43,644 nucleotides of DNA from an uncultured Gemmiger sp. (lineage in GTDB: Bacteria; Bacillota; Clostridia; Oscillospirales; Ruminococcaceae), in contig CALWNP010000077.1 in assembly GCA_944382835.1 (NCBI GenBank), positions 1 to 43,644 of the forward strand, written 5' to 3'. This document shows, piece by piece, positions 31,177 to 41,900 of the stretch. The position numbers and the translations under genes were made by a program. The notes beneath the pieces were generated by a model that was not told the origin of the DNA, did no database searches, and was given only the letters and a program-made list of their open reading frames with translations. The number at the start of each line of letters is the position of its first letter. Positions within the stretch are counted from its first letter, which is position 1.

Positions 31177-31779
31177 TCAACACAGCAAATTTCTGACATG
31201 CTGCAACCCGTACTTTTGCAGGTCGATACCGGTTGCACGTTGATATTTGGCAATGAGCATCCTGGGCTCAAAAATGAACCCATCATCCGAATCTTTCGGT
31301 GCTCGAAATGCCTGGATACAACTGGGCAACAAGTCCACATGCTGCCGTGTTCCCACCGTCATCGTCAGTGCATTTGCCCAAAGAGCAATGCGTTTTTCCT
31401 TTTGCTGGATACGGGCATTGGGACGCTGAATGTGGATTTCTCCTCCATGCATATTGCAGGCCAAAACCATCAGGTAACTTGCCAGTTTTTTTGCCATATC
31501 CAGTCTTGCCCGTGCGGGAAGCATTTCCTCTTCACGGAGCAAATACGGATAAACATATGTCATCGTGGTGGGCAACATATGGACAGTTTCGTATGTCAAA
31601 TCCAATCCATCGGTAACTTTATCGGAAAGATCCACCAGGTCCCAGATGTACCCGACAAGCATAAGCTGCGGATGCACACCAAATGGTGTAAAATCTCCCA
31701 CGTTGTTCAAGGCATCCATACCTCGTTCAAGAAGATCATCCACATATGCGGTGCGAATCTGTAATTTTTCTAAAGACAT
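31177..31779 (-). CDS. Hypothetical protein in the defence operon
   Basis: 200 residues, no recognised domain, no signal peptide. The N-terminal part (LQIRTAYVDDLLERGMDALN, FGVHPQLMLVGYIWDLVDLS) and middle (LREEEMLPARARLDMAKKLA, ALWANALTMTVGTRQHVDLL) look helical and soluble. AAAGGAG precedes ATG 31779. It follows the NERD/helicase gene by 74 bp on the same strand, so it is probably in the same transcript. Its function is unknown. Confidence 0.75.
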   Translation of the reverse strand: MSLEKLQIRTAYVDDLLERGMDALNNVGDFTPFGVHPQLMLVGYIWDLVDLSDKVTDGLDLTYETVHMLPTTMTYVYPYLLREEEMLPARARLDMAKKLASYLMVLACNMHGGEIHIQRPNARIQQKEKRIALWANALTMTVGTRQHVDLLPSCIQAFRAPKDSDDGFIFEPRMLIAKYQRATGIDLQKYGLQHVRNLLC

Positions 31780-31853
31780 ACACGTTCTCCTTTACGATGA
31801 ACTACTGCCAATCATTAGATTACAGAGGCAAGAATTTTCTTTTCCAACGGGAA

Positions 31854-33686
31854 TTATTCGGTGACCACCGTTGCCGAGAAAAGCGTTCCCAGCTGTCTTC
31901 GCATCCGTTCTGGTGTACGGCTCCTGTTTGGTATATTGGGGTCGAGCTTTTGTGCCAGGGAATGATACTCTTCCTCTGGCAGCGTAAATAGTAGGTCCAG
32001 ACGATATTTAGCCCGAGATGCCCCCACATAAAATATCAGCCCATTTCTGCCGTCAAAAGAATCCTGTCGCAGATCCATAAGGATAATGGCGTCAGATTCC
32101 AACCCTTTGAAGCGAATGCAGGTGGTGACAGGATATTTTCTGCCGCGGTAGGAATAAAAACGAATAGAAACATTTTGCGGGTTCTCTTCCAAATAGGGGT
32201 TGAGAACTGTATAGTCAAAAGTTTGTGTAGTCAGAATCGTGACGTCTTCAATCCTCTCCGCGATCAAGGTATCCAATACTCGATGCAAAGCAGGGATTTG
32301 TTGTGCCTTTTCGGACAGCAAATGCAAGGTAGGTGGGAGCGGATTTCCCCAGTAGCTGGCAGTATCTACAGTTACCCTCCGATTCTTGTTATCACGTAAC
32401 GGTGTAACCGAAGTGGAAGCAATCTCTCGGGTGTTACGACAGTTGGTATGCAGGGTTAGGCGGCAATCGCTGTCCTCAATACATTCTGGTAACGGATACT
32501 CTGACCTCGATCCGCCTTGAACCATTTGATGCTTGTCATAAAATAGGTAAAAGGTTCCTCCGTTTGCGAGGGCTGCCTCTCGCAGAAAATCGATCACCGA
32601 ACAATTGATTTCACCGTCCGAAGAATTTCGAATATTTTCGTCCGCCATTCCAAAATCCTGGCCTTCATCCACAATAATATGGGTATAAGCCAGTTGACCT
32701 GGATGGTCGGCACAGTCAGCCAAATAGGTAGCGAGCCCCTGCATATCTCGGAAATTTCCCACAAGCTCTAAGGCCAGTTTACTCAGAGTCATAAAGGAAA
32801 CATGTGAAAACTGCTGCCGATATTCACTGCTGGGATGATTTTTGTATTGACGATTGAGTGAATCGCATAGAAGTCGGTTATAGCACAAGAACAAAACAGA
32901 ATCCCCTGCCACACTGTGGCGGCGGGTCTTTTCCACTGCCAGCATGGTTTTGCCAGTTCCCGCCGCGCCATTGATAACGGCCGTAGATTGTTCTTCCAGG
33001 AAATCCAACAATCGATACTGCTCTCGCAGCAGACTATTGAAATGAATTTCCATTGCTCTGTTTTGGGATGCCGGCGTTGCGATCAGGTGAAAGGTAGGAC
33101 ACAGAACCTGATTCATCAAATGGTTGAACTCCTGTGTCGTAAGCACCCCATCCGGATCAAATCCTTGTACTTGGGTGGCAAAAATGGATAAAACTTTGGT
33201 GGTAGGATCTATCAAATCATCCTGCGTTAGCGTTAGGGCAAGCGGTGCCTCAGGTGGCAAATGAATCGTTCTCACCGTGTCAAGGGACAGATCCATAAAC
33301 CATACCGCTGAAAGGAATTTACATTTTCGCTTAATCCCTGGTGCAGACTGGTCAATGCAATTCATCAGGTTGTGCATGGCGACACGTGCCTGATGATAAG
33401 GGCCATGATGCGGCATGATCGTTCCATTGGAATAATACCAGTTCCCGTTTTGATAGGTAATGTGATTTCCAGCCTTGGCCTCGATCGTCAAGATGCCATA
33501 TTGTGGGCTTACGACAACGAAATCGCTCTCATGCAGGGTATAGGGTTGGTTGCGGCCCAACGTCACAGCTTCCAGAGAGTGAAACACATAAAATGTGTCC
33601 GGCAATCGAGTAAGTGCCTCGAACACAATTCCCTCATGGCTTGCTGGGTCAAAGTCTTTGGGCTGTGCCGGGATCATGTGTGCCAT
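31854..33686 (-). CDS. NERD-domain nuclease/SF1 (UvrD/Rep-type) helicase
   Basis: 610 residues. N-terminal NERD nuclease-related domain: HEGIVFEAL with E18, then SDFVVVSPQYGILTIEAKAG where D55, E69 and K71 give the D-ExK nuclease triad. The helicase begins at about residue 230 with Walker A GAAGTGKT (240-247), followed by SVLFLCYNRLLCDSL, the DEGQDF Walker B, LHTNCRNTREIA and, near the end, CIRFKGLESDAIILMD and YVGASRAKYRLDLLF (motifs V and VI). NERD-helicases are frequent in mobile and phage-defence loci. The start overlaps the stop of the large helicase by one base (TAATG) and has AGGAGGCG. It thus belongs to the Druantia-like operon. Confidence 0.88.
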   Translation of the reverse strand: MAHMIPAQPKDFDPASHEGIVFEALTRLPDTFYVFHSLEAVTLGRNQPYTLHESDFVVVSPQYGILTIEAKAGNHITYQNGNWYYSNGTIMPHHGPYHQARVAMHNLMNCIDQSAPGIKRKCKFLSAVWFMDLSLDTVRTIHLPPEAPLALTLTQDDLIDPTTKVLSIFATQVQGFDPDGVLTTQEFNHLMNQVLCPTFHLIATPASQNRAMEIHFNSLLREQYRLLDFLEEQSTAVINGAAGTGKTMLAVEKTRRHSVAGDSVLFLCYNRLLCDSLNRQYKNHPSSEYRQQFSHVSFMTLSKLALELVGNFRDMQGLATYLADCADHPGQLAYTHIIVDEGQDFGMADENIRNSSDGEINCSVIDFLREAALANGGTFYLFYDKHQMVQGGSRSEYPLPECIEDSDCRLTLHTNCRNTREIASTSVTPLRDNKNRRVTVDTASYWGNPLPPTLHLLSEKAQQIPALHRVLDTLIAERIEDVTILTTQTFDYTVLNPYLEENPQNVSIRFYSYRGRKYPVTTCIRFKGLESDAIILMDLRQDSFDGRNGLIFYVGASRAKYRLDLLFTLPEEEYHSLAQKLDPNIPNRSRTPERMRRQLGTLFSATVVTE

Positions 33687-36600
33687 TAGAACGCCTCCTG
33701 GATCAGTTCTATAACGGTTTCCACGTCGAATGATTCATCCAGCATATAGCAGTGCCAGTCATATTGAGACAGAATTTTATACTGGGCAACGCTCTGGGGA
33801 TCTGTCTCAAACAATGCTACATGTGCATCCGGCCAGAAAATAGCCGGCCATATATTTCCGTCCTGCAGCGAGATCATGCAGTCAAGCAAAGCGGACTGCA
33901 AAGGTTTTCCTTGGCATAGAGTGAGCAACTCTTGATATGCATGTACACAAGCAGGGATTTTACAGCTCTCCAGGCATTCCTCAATCGCCGACACACAATC
34001 TTCTCTCGTATCGGTTGCACCGATGATGTAGCCGGATCGTCTGCGGGTGGACAAATCCTGTGTCTCATTTTGATGAGATGCCGAAGCATCAGCCTTAACT
34101 TGTGGCGATTCATCAGTAGCGCTATTTGCAAGCCAAGTAAGGTAGTCATATGCCAATCCGCGGGAAAGGACTTCATGCAGCATCTGGTTGCCATAGTTAC
34201 GCAAACAGCCATAGCAGGAAGTTTCCGGCGAACAACCGCAGATCCCGCTAACTTGGTGGATTGCCTCCTGTACAACCTGCTCGAAATTTTCAAAAATCTG
34301 CTTGGCAAAACCGGCACCGCCGGGTGTATCGTCAAAAAGGATCAGTTCCTGTGTTCCATCAGCAGCAAAATTGACGCAGCCACTGATGTCATCGCGGCTG
34401 ATATCCAGCGAAGCGCTGGCACCCTCTAAAATAGCATACAAGACCGAGGCAGCCTGATCTTTTCCCTGGTATTCTTCCTTTTGAATCAAATGAGAAGGAA
34501 GGACGATTTTTAGGATATCGGTAGAGAATCGGTGTCCCAGCGAAACGTGTTCCAGTTGTGTATCACAAGGGCGATTGAATTTAGTCCTGTGGATTCTCTT
34601 GGGGGCAGTTTGTGGGTCAACTGTATAGCCACAATCCGGGCAGGTATAAAACCCACGGTTTTTACTGCCTTGATTCAGCACAAACAGTTGTCCGCCCGGA
34701 GAATAAACCAACTCAACCTGTTTGCCGGCAAGCAAAATATTCCGTTCCCGTGCTTCGGTGAGCTGACGCTCGGTCCGGCCCTCCAGTCCCCAAAACTGCG
34801 TCTGCGTGGCGTAATAGGTTTTTGGCCGAGAGTCACCCACTGATTTGGGCGAATCATCAATTTTGGTAGAGAAGCCAAACTGTGGGATAATAAATTTACG
34901 GGCCTTCATCCCCACGCCACAGGAGGGGCAGCAACGAGCCTCTGCCTCATCCACATTGAATGTCACGCTAACCATTCCCTGCGCAGGAGGAAAGATGCGT
35001 TTGCACTCGGGACAAACGTAATACACATAGGTGGGCCAGCTTTGGTTTGGAACGGTGTTAATGGCATAACTGGTCCATACTTTTCCATTAGCAACAACGG
35101 CAGCCGGCGGCGCAAATTCGCTGATTGCAATTTTCAAATCGCGGGACAGATCAATGCTTCCAGCAAGCTTGGTATCCTGATAAAGGATGTTCAGGTTGAC
35201 TGAATCCACCGGGAACCCGTACTTGGGTAGAACTCCATGCCCAGAGAGGAAATTGATAGCGCGTTCCTTTTCCAAAGTTTGAATGAGCTTATTGGCACTG
35301 TTGAATTGTCGATAATCTGCCTTTTTCCTTGTATCTAGTTTTGTTTGAAAGTTTTGCAGATTTTGAATATCATTGGCCCTTTCCTGCACAGCTTTCACCA
35401 GTGATCCGGCAGGGCCAGTAAGCTGATCGATGAACTTCCATTGATCTACTTCCAACTGTTCACAGATTTCCGGAGGAAGAGCCCCATGGATTTCTTCCAG
35501 AAGATCCTGCGGATGCATTTCTAATGCACCGCGCAGCGCCTGCGCCATGTTCGGCGCAGCGGTATCCTCCGCAGATACGATTGCACTCGCATTACCGTCG
35601 AAATAGCGACGATTTCTCTTGAAGAACCACGCAACCACAATAGAATTCAGATGCCGTTCAGCAATTTTCTCGTTGGAGATTTCAAGCGATGGCACACGGA
35701 TGTTGCCCGCGATAATCTTTTCCGGTGTCTGAAAGAAGGTCATATCGTGACTGACACGGCGGGCAAAGGTGACCGAAAAGGCAGCGGAAGACGTACGGCG
35801 CCCGGCACGTCCGGCACGTTGAATATAGTTGGCCGTTTCAGGCGGAACGTTGCGCAGGAACGTGGCCTCCAGCTCACCAACGTCAACACCCATTTCAAAA
35901 GTTGTGGAGCAGCTCAACACGTTGACCTTTCCTTCCTCAAACTCCCGCTGATAACGGGCCGCAGTTTGTGCGGAAAGCTGGGCTGTATGCTCCTTTGCCA
36001 CCATAGGAATAATTTTTTCATCCTCCAGCAAATGCCGATAATAAACTCTTCCACGCGCTTGCCCCGCAGTAATTTGCTCCAGTTCACCAGAGCACTTCAT
36101 TTCCGGGCAGCATCCATGAATACTGTAGGTGGTGATTTTGCCACACTTTTTGCATCGGTATACAACGGCATCTTCTTCCAGATAAGACATGCGCCAGGCT
36201 CGATAGTTCAGCTGATACCTCTGCCCCAGGATACGATCCTGTATCTGGGAAAATAATTTAGAACCGGTCGGGATCAATCTGGTAACAATATAGGCCAATC
36301 GCTCCGAAGTTCGCTCTTTTGCTGTATCGGCAGAATAGCCCGACTTTTGCAACAGTTTTTGTAGAAATGCAGCGCGTTTGTTTATGCAGCCCTCTGCCGG
36401 ACAAAATGCTAGAATCGCTTCAGCGGTTGTAGTTTGTGCACCTTCTTTGCGGAATGAGTAGATACGGTTGCGTGGAGCAAAAAAATCATCGTTCGGTGAG
36501 ATCTTTTCTGGAAAGCTACAAGCCCCTTTTTGACGCAGCGTGTCCATGATATAACGCATCAAACTCCAAGACTCCGGTCCAGTCAGTTCTGGCTGCAGCA

Positions 36601-38962
36601 GCGATGGAAATCCGTTTGGAGAAATCGGCTGGATTTGCAGATATCCCAGTCCTTCCAATCCCGTATTCGCATCCAGGCCCAGGAATTCACTCATTACATA
36701 ATTGCCAGCGATTTTATAGGGATCTGAGGCAAGCTCTTCCTGATAAAGATTGCATTTATGCGCTTCTGCCTCAACATCCTGAATCAATGAGTCTATGGAA
36801 ATGCCTTGCCGCCCGGCACGACGCACGCATTTCAAAATTAAGCGTCGCCACATGATTTGACGATATTTCTTTTGAAAATAGCCGGCAAAAAAAGCCGCTT
36901 CCTGACGGTTATCCGAAAAGATGAGCAGTTTCCGACCCGTTTCATCCTGCGTATCAGAAGGCATAGCCACTGTGTCGAACATGGCGTCCCACCCGGAAAA
37001 CAAATCATCTGCCGCATTTTGAATCGAGGGTGCCGCATTCTCTAAGGGATGAGGAGGAATCGCGTCGTAAAGACTTTTGGCAATGGTAAACGTTGCCGGC
37101 TGATTGGCTGTCAAAAATCTGCGAATCAGTCCATGTCGCGTGGCTCCACAACAAGGGCAGCAGTTCACGTCCTGACCGCGGCCAGTAAATGGGATACGCA
37201 CTACAGTAACGATTTTTGCTTGATCAACAAATTCACAACAGTCGCCATGGAACGCACTGGAAATGGGTGCAATGGCGCCGCATGCAAGGCAAAGATGGTA
37301 TTTTTCCAATTTGTTTTTATACTTTGCCACTTCGTCTGTCTCATCGTCGCTATCAAACTGAACAGCTTGTTCATCAAAATCCCGATCTATCAGGTAAAAT
37401 TCCGGCTGCTCCATATTGCTGGAGTGGGCCAGAACCTTCCGGTTTCCTGCTGCCTCTTTCTGACGCCCGACAAGATATTCCTGACCGCAGTTCTGACAAT
37501 TAGCCAGTTCAAAGACCGTATATCTTTGGCCGTCTTGGTCAGCATATTGCTCGTGGCGATCCAGAAAAACTTGCTTACGCGGATACATTTGTACAAAAAG
37601 GCCTTCCAAGGCTTTGAGGAACAGATGATAACGGGCAGGCAAAAGCGCTGCATCTTCCGGCGTCAGCTTTGCAGCAGCCGCCATTTCTACCATGTCAATC
37701 AGCGCGGCTTCCGCTTTCTTTCGATCGTTTACATCCGGAAAGACTTTTCCAGCTACGTCTTCAAGCCGTTGAGGGGCTCCCTCCAACGCAGTATACAGGC
37801 GATACAGACGAAGATCCCTGACAAGAGCCTGATATAAACGGCGTCCCCTCTCAGCTTCCGGTAGCGCATGCGTATCTTCATTCAGTTTATGGTAGTCTTC
37901 TGGACGGTACATTCTGGCATCCCCTGGCGCCTCCGGGTGAATGCGTTTAGACGTGACCACATCTTCTGCAGAAAAAGGTTCTCCAAACAATTTAGAAGAG
38001 AATTGTGCCAAATCCGCTTTGGCATCACTGCTGCCCAGCGTTGCGCTGGTAGCAATACAACGGAAGTTTTTGTGCATATGCACCCGGATTCGCTCCTTCA
38101 GACGCCGAAGCAAAAAGGCAATTTCCGTGCCTGTGGCACCCTTATAGGTGTGTGCTTCATCCAGCACAAGAAACTGCCAGTTGGCTGCAAATTCCGTGTC
38201 AAAGAAAGGCGCTGTATCCGGCTGCAACAGCAAATACTCCAACATGGCATAGTTGGTCAGCAAAATATGCGGTGGATTTTCAATCATCGTTTCACGGCAC
38301 ATTGCTTCGTTTGGAATTGATGTGCGCAACAAGGTATCCGTATCATTTTGGTGTTCCGTATCATACTGCCTGTGAAGTCTTGCTTCCGCTTCTGCACTAG
38401 TTTCTTTGTCTTCTTTATGCGGAGTTTCTCCTGTATACCGTCCAAAAGTAATATCCGGATAATCGTGCAGCAGTTTTCGCAGCTTTTTCTGCTGATCATT
38501 GGCCAGTGCATTCATCGGGAACAGAAGCAACGCCCGTACCCCCGGTCCCAAAGTACCCGCTTCTTTTTCTTTTAAAAGCGCATCCAAAACAGGATACAGG
38601 TAGCACTCGGTTTTGCCTGATCCTGTGCCAGTGGATACGATGATATTGCGCTGTTCTCCTACACACTTGCGCAATGCAACTTCCTGGTGATACCGAAGCT
38701 TCCAGTCATCATAATGAAGTGCACCACCGACATGGGCAAATTCTCTTGAAATCAGCCCCTCTTCCACCAGATCTTTCAGGCTTTTACCATTAACAAAAGG
38801 CAGAGTTGTTTCCAGATATGGGCCTTTGACAAATCGTCCGGTACGCACACTAGACGCGGCTTTTTGGGTAATCTCAGCATTGCGTACTGTCAAGATTGAG
38901 CAAAGATAATCCTCATAATCCGTGCGAATTTTTTCGGTGGTTTCTCTCGGATTCATTGCCAT
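33686..38962 (-). CDS. druE: Large DEAH-box helicase with C-terminal DUF1998 (DruE-like)
   Basis: 1758 residues. SF2 helicase motifs: I at 110-118 (STGTGSGKT), Ia LLLFPMNALANDQ (146-157), II DEAH (268-271), III TSATLGS (306), and V/VI in SCSTTFEMGVDVGELEATFL and NYIQRAGRAGRR. Several Cys pairs in the middle (CQNCGQEYL, CCPCCGATRHG, CKKCGKITTY, CPECKRIFPP, CPSCGVGMKA) form zinc ribbons. The DUF1998/MZB module near the C-terminus has FDDTPGGAGFAKQIFENF and GCSPETSCYGCLRNYGNQML. About 130 residues follow it. Helicase plus DUF1998 in one very large chain is the plan of DruE of Druantia phage defence. MrfA (YprA) also has both but is about 750 residues, and DISARM uses two separate proteins. Start ATG 38962 with AAGGAGA, overlapping the upstream stop. 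Confidence 0.82.
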   Translation of the reverse strand: MAMNPRETTEKIRTDYEDYLCSILTVRNAEITQKAASSVRTGRFVKGPYLETTLPFVNGKSLKDLVEEGLISREFAHVGGALHYDDWKLRYHQEVALRKCVGEQRNIIVSTGTGSGKTECYLYPVLDALLKEKEAGTLGPGVRALLLFPMNALANDQQKKLRKLLHDYPDITFGRYTGETPHKEDKETSAEAEARLHRQYDTEHQNDTDTLLRTSIPNEAMCRETMIENPPHILLTNYAMLEYLLLQPDTAPFFDTEFAANWQFLVLDEAHTYKGATGTEIAFLLRRLKERIRVHMHKNFRCIATSATLGSSDAKADLAQFSSKLFGEPFSAEDVVTSKRIHPEAPGDARMYRPEDYHKLNEDTHALPEAERGRRLYQALVRDLRLYRLYTALEGAPQRLEDVAGKVFPDVNDRKKAEAALIDMVEMAAAAKLTPEDAALLPARYHLFLKALEGLFVQMYPRKQVFLDRHEQYADQDGQRYTVFELANCQNCGQEYLVGRQKEAAGNRKVLAHSSNMEQPEFYLIDRDFDEQAVQFDSDDETDEVAKYKNKLEKYHLCLACGAIAPISSAFHGDCCEFVDQAKIVTVVRIPFTGRGQDVNCCPCCGATRHGLIRRFLTANQPATFTIAKSLYDAIPPHPLENAAPSIQNAADDLFSGWDAMFDTVAMPSDTQDETGRKLLIFSDNRQEAAFFAGYFQKKYRQIMWRRLILKCVRRAGRQGISIDSLIQDVEAEAHKCNLYQEELASDPYKIAGNYVMSEFLGLDANTGLEGLGYLQIQPISPNGFPSLLQPELTGPESWSLMRYIMDTLRQKGACSFPEKISPNDDFFAPRNRIYSFRKEGAQTTTAEAILAFCPAEGCINKRAAFLQKLLQKSGYSADTAKERTSERLAYIVTRLIPTGSKLFSQIQDRILGQRYQLNYRAWRMSYLEEDAVVYRCKKCGKITTYSIHGCCPEMKCSGELEQITAGQARGRVYYRHLLEDEKIIPMVAKEHTAQLSAQTAARYQREFEEGKVNVLSCSTTFEMGVDVGELEATFLRNVPPETANYIQRAGRAGRRTSSAAFSVTFARRVSHDMTFFQTPEKIIAGNIRVPSLEISNEKIAERHLNSIVVAWFFKRNRRYFDGNASAIVSAEDTAAPNMAQALRGALEMHPQDLLEEIHGALPPEICEQLEVDQWKFIDQLTGPAGSLVKAVQERANDIQNLQNFQTKLDTRKKADYRQFNSANKLIQTLEKERAINFLSGHGVLPKYGFPVDSVNLNILYQDTKLAGSIDLSRDLKIAISEFAPPAAVVANGKVWTSYAINTVPNQSWPTYVYYVCPECKRIFPPAQGMVSVTFNVDEAEARCCPSCGVGMKARKFIIPQFGFSTKIDDSPKSVGDSRPKTYYATQTQFWGLEGRTERQLTEARERNILLAGKQVELVYSPGGQLFVLNQGSKNRGFYTCPDCGYTVDPQTAPKRIHRTKFNRPCDTQLEHVSLGHRFSTDILKIVLPSHLIQKEEYQGKDQAASVLYAILEGASASLDISRDDISGCVNFAADGTQELILFDDTPGGAGFAKQIFENFEQVVQEAIHQVSGICGCSPETSCYGCLRNYGNQMLHEVLSRGLAYDYLTWLANSATDESPQVKADASASHQNETQDLSTRRRSGYIIGATDTREDCVSAIEECLESCKIPACVHAYQELLTLCQGKPLQSALLDCMISLQDGNIWPAIFWPDAHVALFETDPQSVAQYKILSQYDWHCYMLDESFDVETVIELIQEAF

Positions 38963-41900
38963 AAGGATTTCTCCTTTTTCTTCAGATAAACATAGGTAGA
39001 CGCCATAACCATATCTCTTTGCATTATTCTCGGTGCCACTTGTGCCGCACGGGCAAGAAAAAGTTCTGCCGACTTTACCAGCAATTCCGATACAACAGGT
39101 AATCGTTTCAGGCAAAACAGGAAGGCAGAAATGCCCAACAAGTAGAAAAATCTAGGATAGGACGCAACAGCGGGCGATACCTGCATGCATCCTTCTACCT
39201 GGCGCGCGTACAGTGCACGTGCATACGGCTCCACAATCCAATTTGCCTCACCAAAGCGAAGGCTGCGTAAACCATCCACCAGGTTTTTTTGCCCTTCTTT
39301 AACCGCACGCACAATCAATTCTTTTTGTCGGGAGAACTCTTCTGTATTGGCAAAATATTCTGTATTCTTAGCCCAGTTGGCATACAAATCCACATAACGG
39401 TTTTGGTCGAAAAACAGTGCCCCCACAACCTTATCCGCCTGATAATTCAACTGAACATGGAACCCGTCAATTTGAATTGTTTCACTGACTAAATTCATAT
39501 CCCCGGAAAGTTCCTTGCACAACGTAATCTGAACCCCATTGCCAGGTCTTTCCATGAGGAATGCTTTTCTCATTTTTTGTGCTTTTTCAAAGTCGATCTC
39601 TTCTGGCACTCCAAGCATGGAGACTAATGCTTCCTGCCCTAAAAGTTTCAGATTGGGCTGTAAAACTTCTCGGATCGTCAGTTCCTGCTGTTCCAAAGCC
39701 AGTAAAGCCAACTCTCTGCTATACGAGTTCAGTTCCCGTGTGATTTCCAGGCACGATACCTGATCTCCAAAGCTTTCAAAAAGAATAAGACCATATTGTA
39801 TACGGCATAAGTCGAAAACTTCCTGTTGACAATGCAACTGCACAAGTAGGCAGAGCAGTTGCCACCTTTTACGACCTGTCAAAACATTTTCCGAAATGCG
39901 CTGCATCAGCAATCGAATTTGGTGCTGCATACGGTGAGGGATTTGATGAATCTGTGCAAATTCGGCCAAGGCGATCAATTCAAGCAAGTCTGTGTCATCC
40001 AAAGCAATTTCACGCCATGCCGTTGACGGGACCACATTCATGCTGCAACTGGAAGAAAAATCTGTTGTTTTGCTTGGTGAATAGCGCAAAATATCGTAAA
40101 TTGCCTGTTGAATGTAAGCCTTGGGGGTTTGCACTTCTTCCGGCCGCACCTTGGCGCAACTCGGAACTGCAAATACATTTTTTGCAACGCTCAAAGGCGT
40201 ACTTCCCATCAACAGAAAATCATTTTCTCGTTGACTGGATGCAGTTACAGTATAGATGCCATCCCGCAAGCATTGTGGGCAGCTTATCATCAGTCTGCTT
40301 TGCTCTTTGCGAGTAATTAATTCGGCCGTGCTGCAGTCTAGATAGACAGAGTCGTTCGCATTCCCGTACCTTGTCAATTCAAGTACGTCCGGCAAAATCT
40401 GATTCGACGAAAAAAACAGGGCATTTCGATTCTTATTAATGGCAGGACGAATCAAAAATTCTGGTGTTTCGGTAATGGACAGAAGGACAACTGGTTGATC
40501 CGGATGTGTTGTATTTCGTAATGTCAAAACAGCCGGTAAAGGAATATTGGCAATCGTATCTGAGAAAGCTGTTAGGGCAAGACTAGTTGTATTTCTTTTA
40601 TTGAACGAAACCGGAACCTGTTGCTCTGTTCCATTAATGCTGCACAAGTCTATGGTATAGAAGTCTTTCGCACAGCTTCCGTATATCTGTACCCGCAGCA
40701 AGAATTCTTTTTGGATAAAATCATGTACCGGAACTGTGGCCGGCACGATTTCATCTGGGGACGTGGCATCCAGTATACTCCATCGACATGGAAGAATAGG
40801 AAGTTCCAATCCAACGCAAAGATTTCCCCCATCTTTATGAAATTCCAACGTCCCATCCAGCCTGGCGCAATCCGGTGGAAATGCCACGCTTAAGCCTTCT
40901 GATGTCTCTGTACTGGTAGCGTTGGAAAATTCCAGAGAAACATTTTCTGGCGGTAGAAAATGTAAAAAGCGTTTGGATTGCAATCCCATGTATTCCCAAG
41001 GATTCTCCGGCGAATAGTCACTTTCTATGGCAGGGAGATAATAGAATTCGGAAAAACGAATCAACTGATGATTCTGATAAAGCCTTAGAGAATACCTCCC
41101 GTATTCCGGGGCTCCTGCGAGAAGTCCTCCTAATTCTATTTTTTCTTCCGATTTTTCAGGAAGGGAATACTTCTGTCCTGCAAAAAGCAGAGTCAGGCTA
41201 TCTCGCTCTTGTTCAGTCTCTGTTGAAATGGTCACTCTCGGGAAAGTGGTAAAAACTGGAGTCTGCCCAGGCATAATCGGCAGTCCAAATAGAGTGGTTC
41301 CGGTATAGTGCACTTTAGCGTGAGAACGGGTCTGCAGTATTGCAGCGCTCCTTGTTCCGGATCTAACGCATGTTAAAGTGGCATGACCTGTCATTGGCGT
41401 CAACTGCCAGGCAGTGTACTCCCCCAGCATCGGTGTATAGAGCTTTTCCTTTTGAATCGATGGACTGGCCTGCCATTGTGCCTCCGGACCTGAGATCAAA
41501 ATCACACCCTGATCGGGCAACCAGTTGCTGTGAAACAACGGTATTCCATTCAAATCAAAAAGAAGAACCGTCCCTCGTTCAATTCCTGCAACAGATCGAG
41601 AGGCCAAACATTCCTCTTCAGCCTCGGCATGAAACAACTCCACGGTGTAATTTTCGGAAGGTTGTACCGCAATACTGCATTCTGCAGTATAACGGGTACC
41701 TCTTGCAGCGAATACCTGATTCATACACTGCCAACTTTTGTTGGTGCCACCTGTAACTTTCCAGCGGACCTCCTCTATCCACTGTTTTTCCAGCGGGACA
41801 CTGGGCAACGCCATACACAGCCCACGCCCATCGGGCTCGTACACCAGGTGTGGTTGCCAGTCTTTCTCGCCTGTATGTTGATTATGTCGGGAATTTTTAT

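Noticed and set aside
33686-38962. MrfA (YprA) repair helicase or DISARM DrmA/DrmB
   Set aside because: MrfA is about 750 residues and pairs with an exonuclease. DISARM has separate helicase and DUF1998 proteins plus a methyltransferase, none seen here. The single 1758-residue chain fits DruE better.
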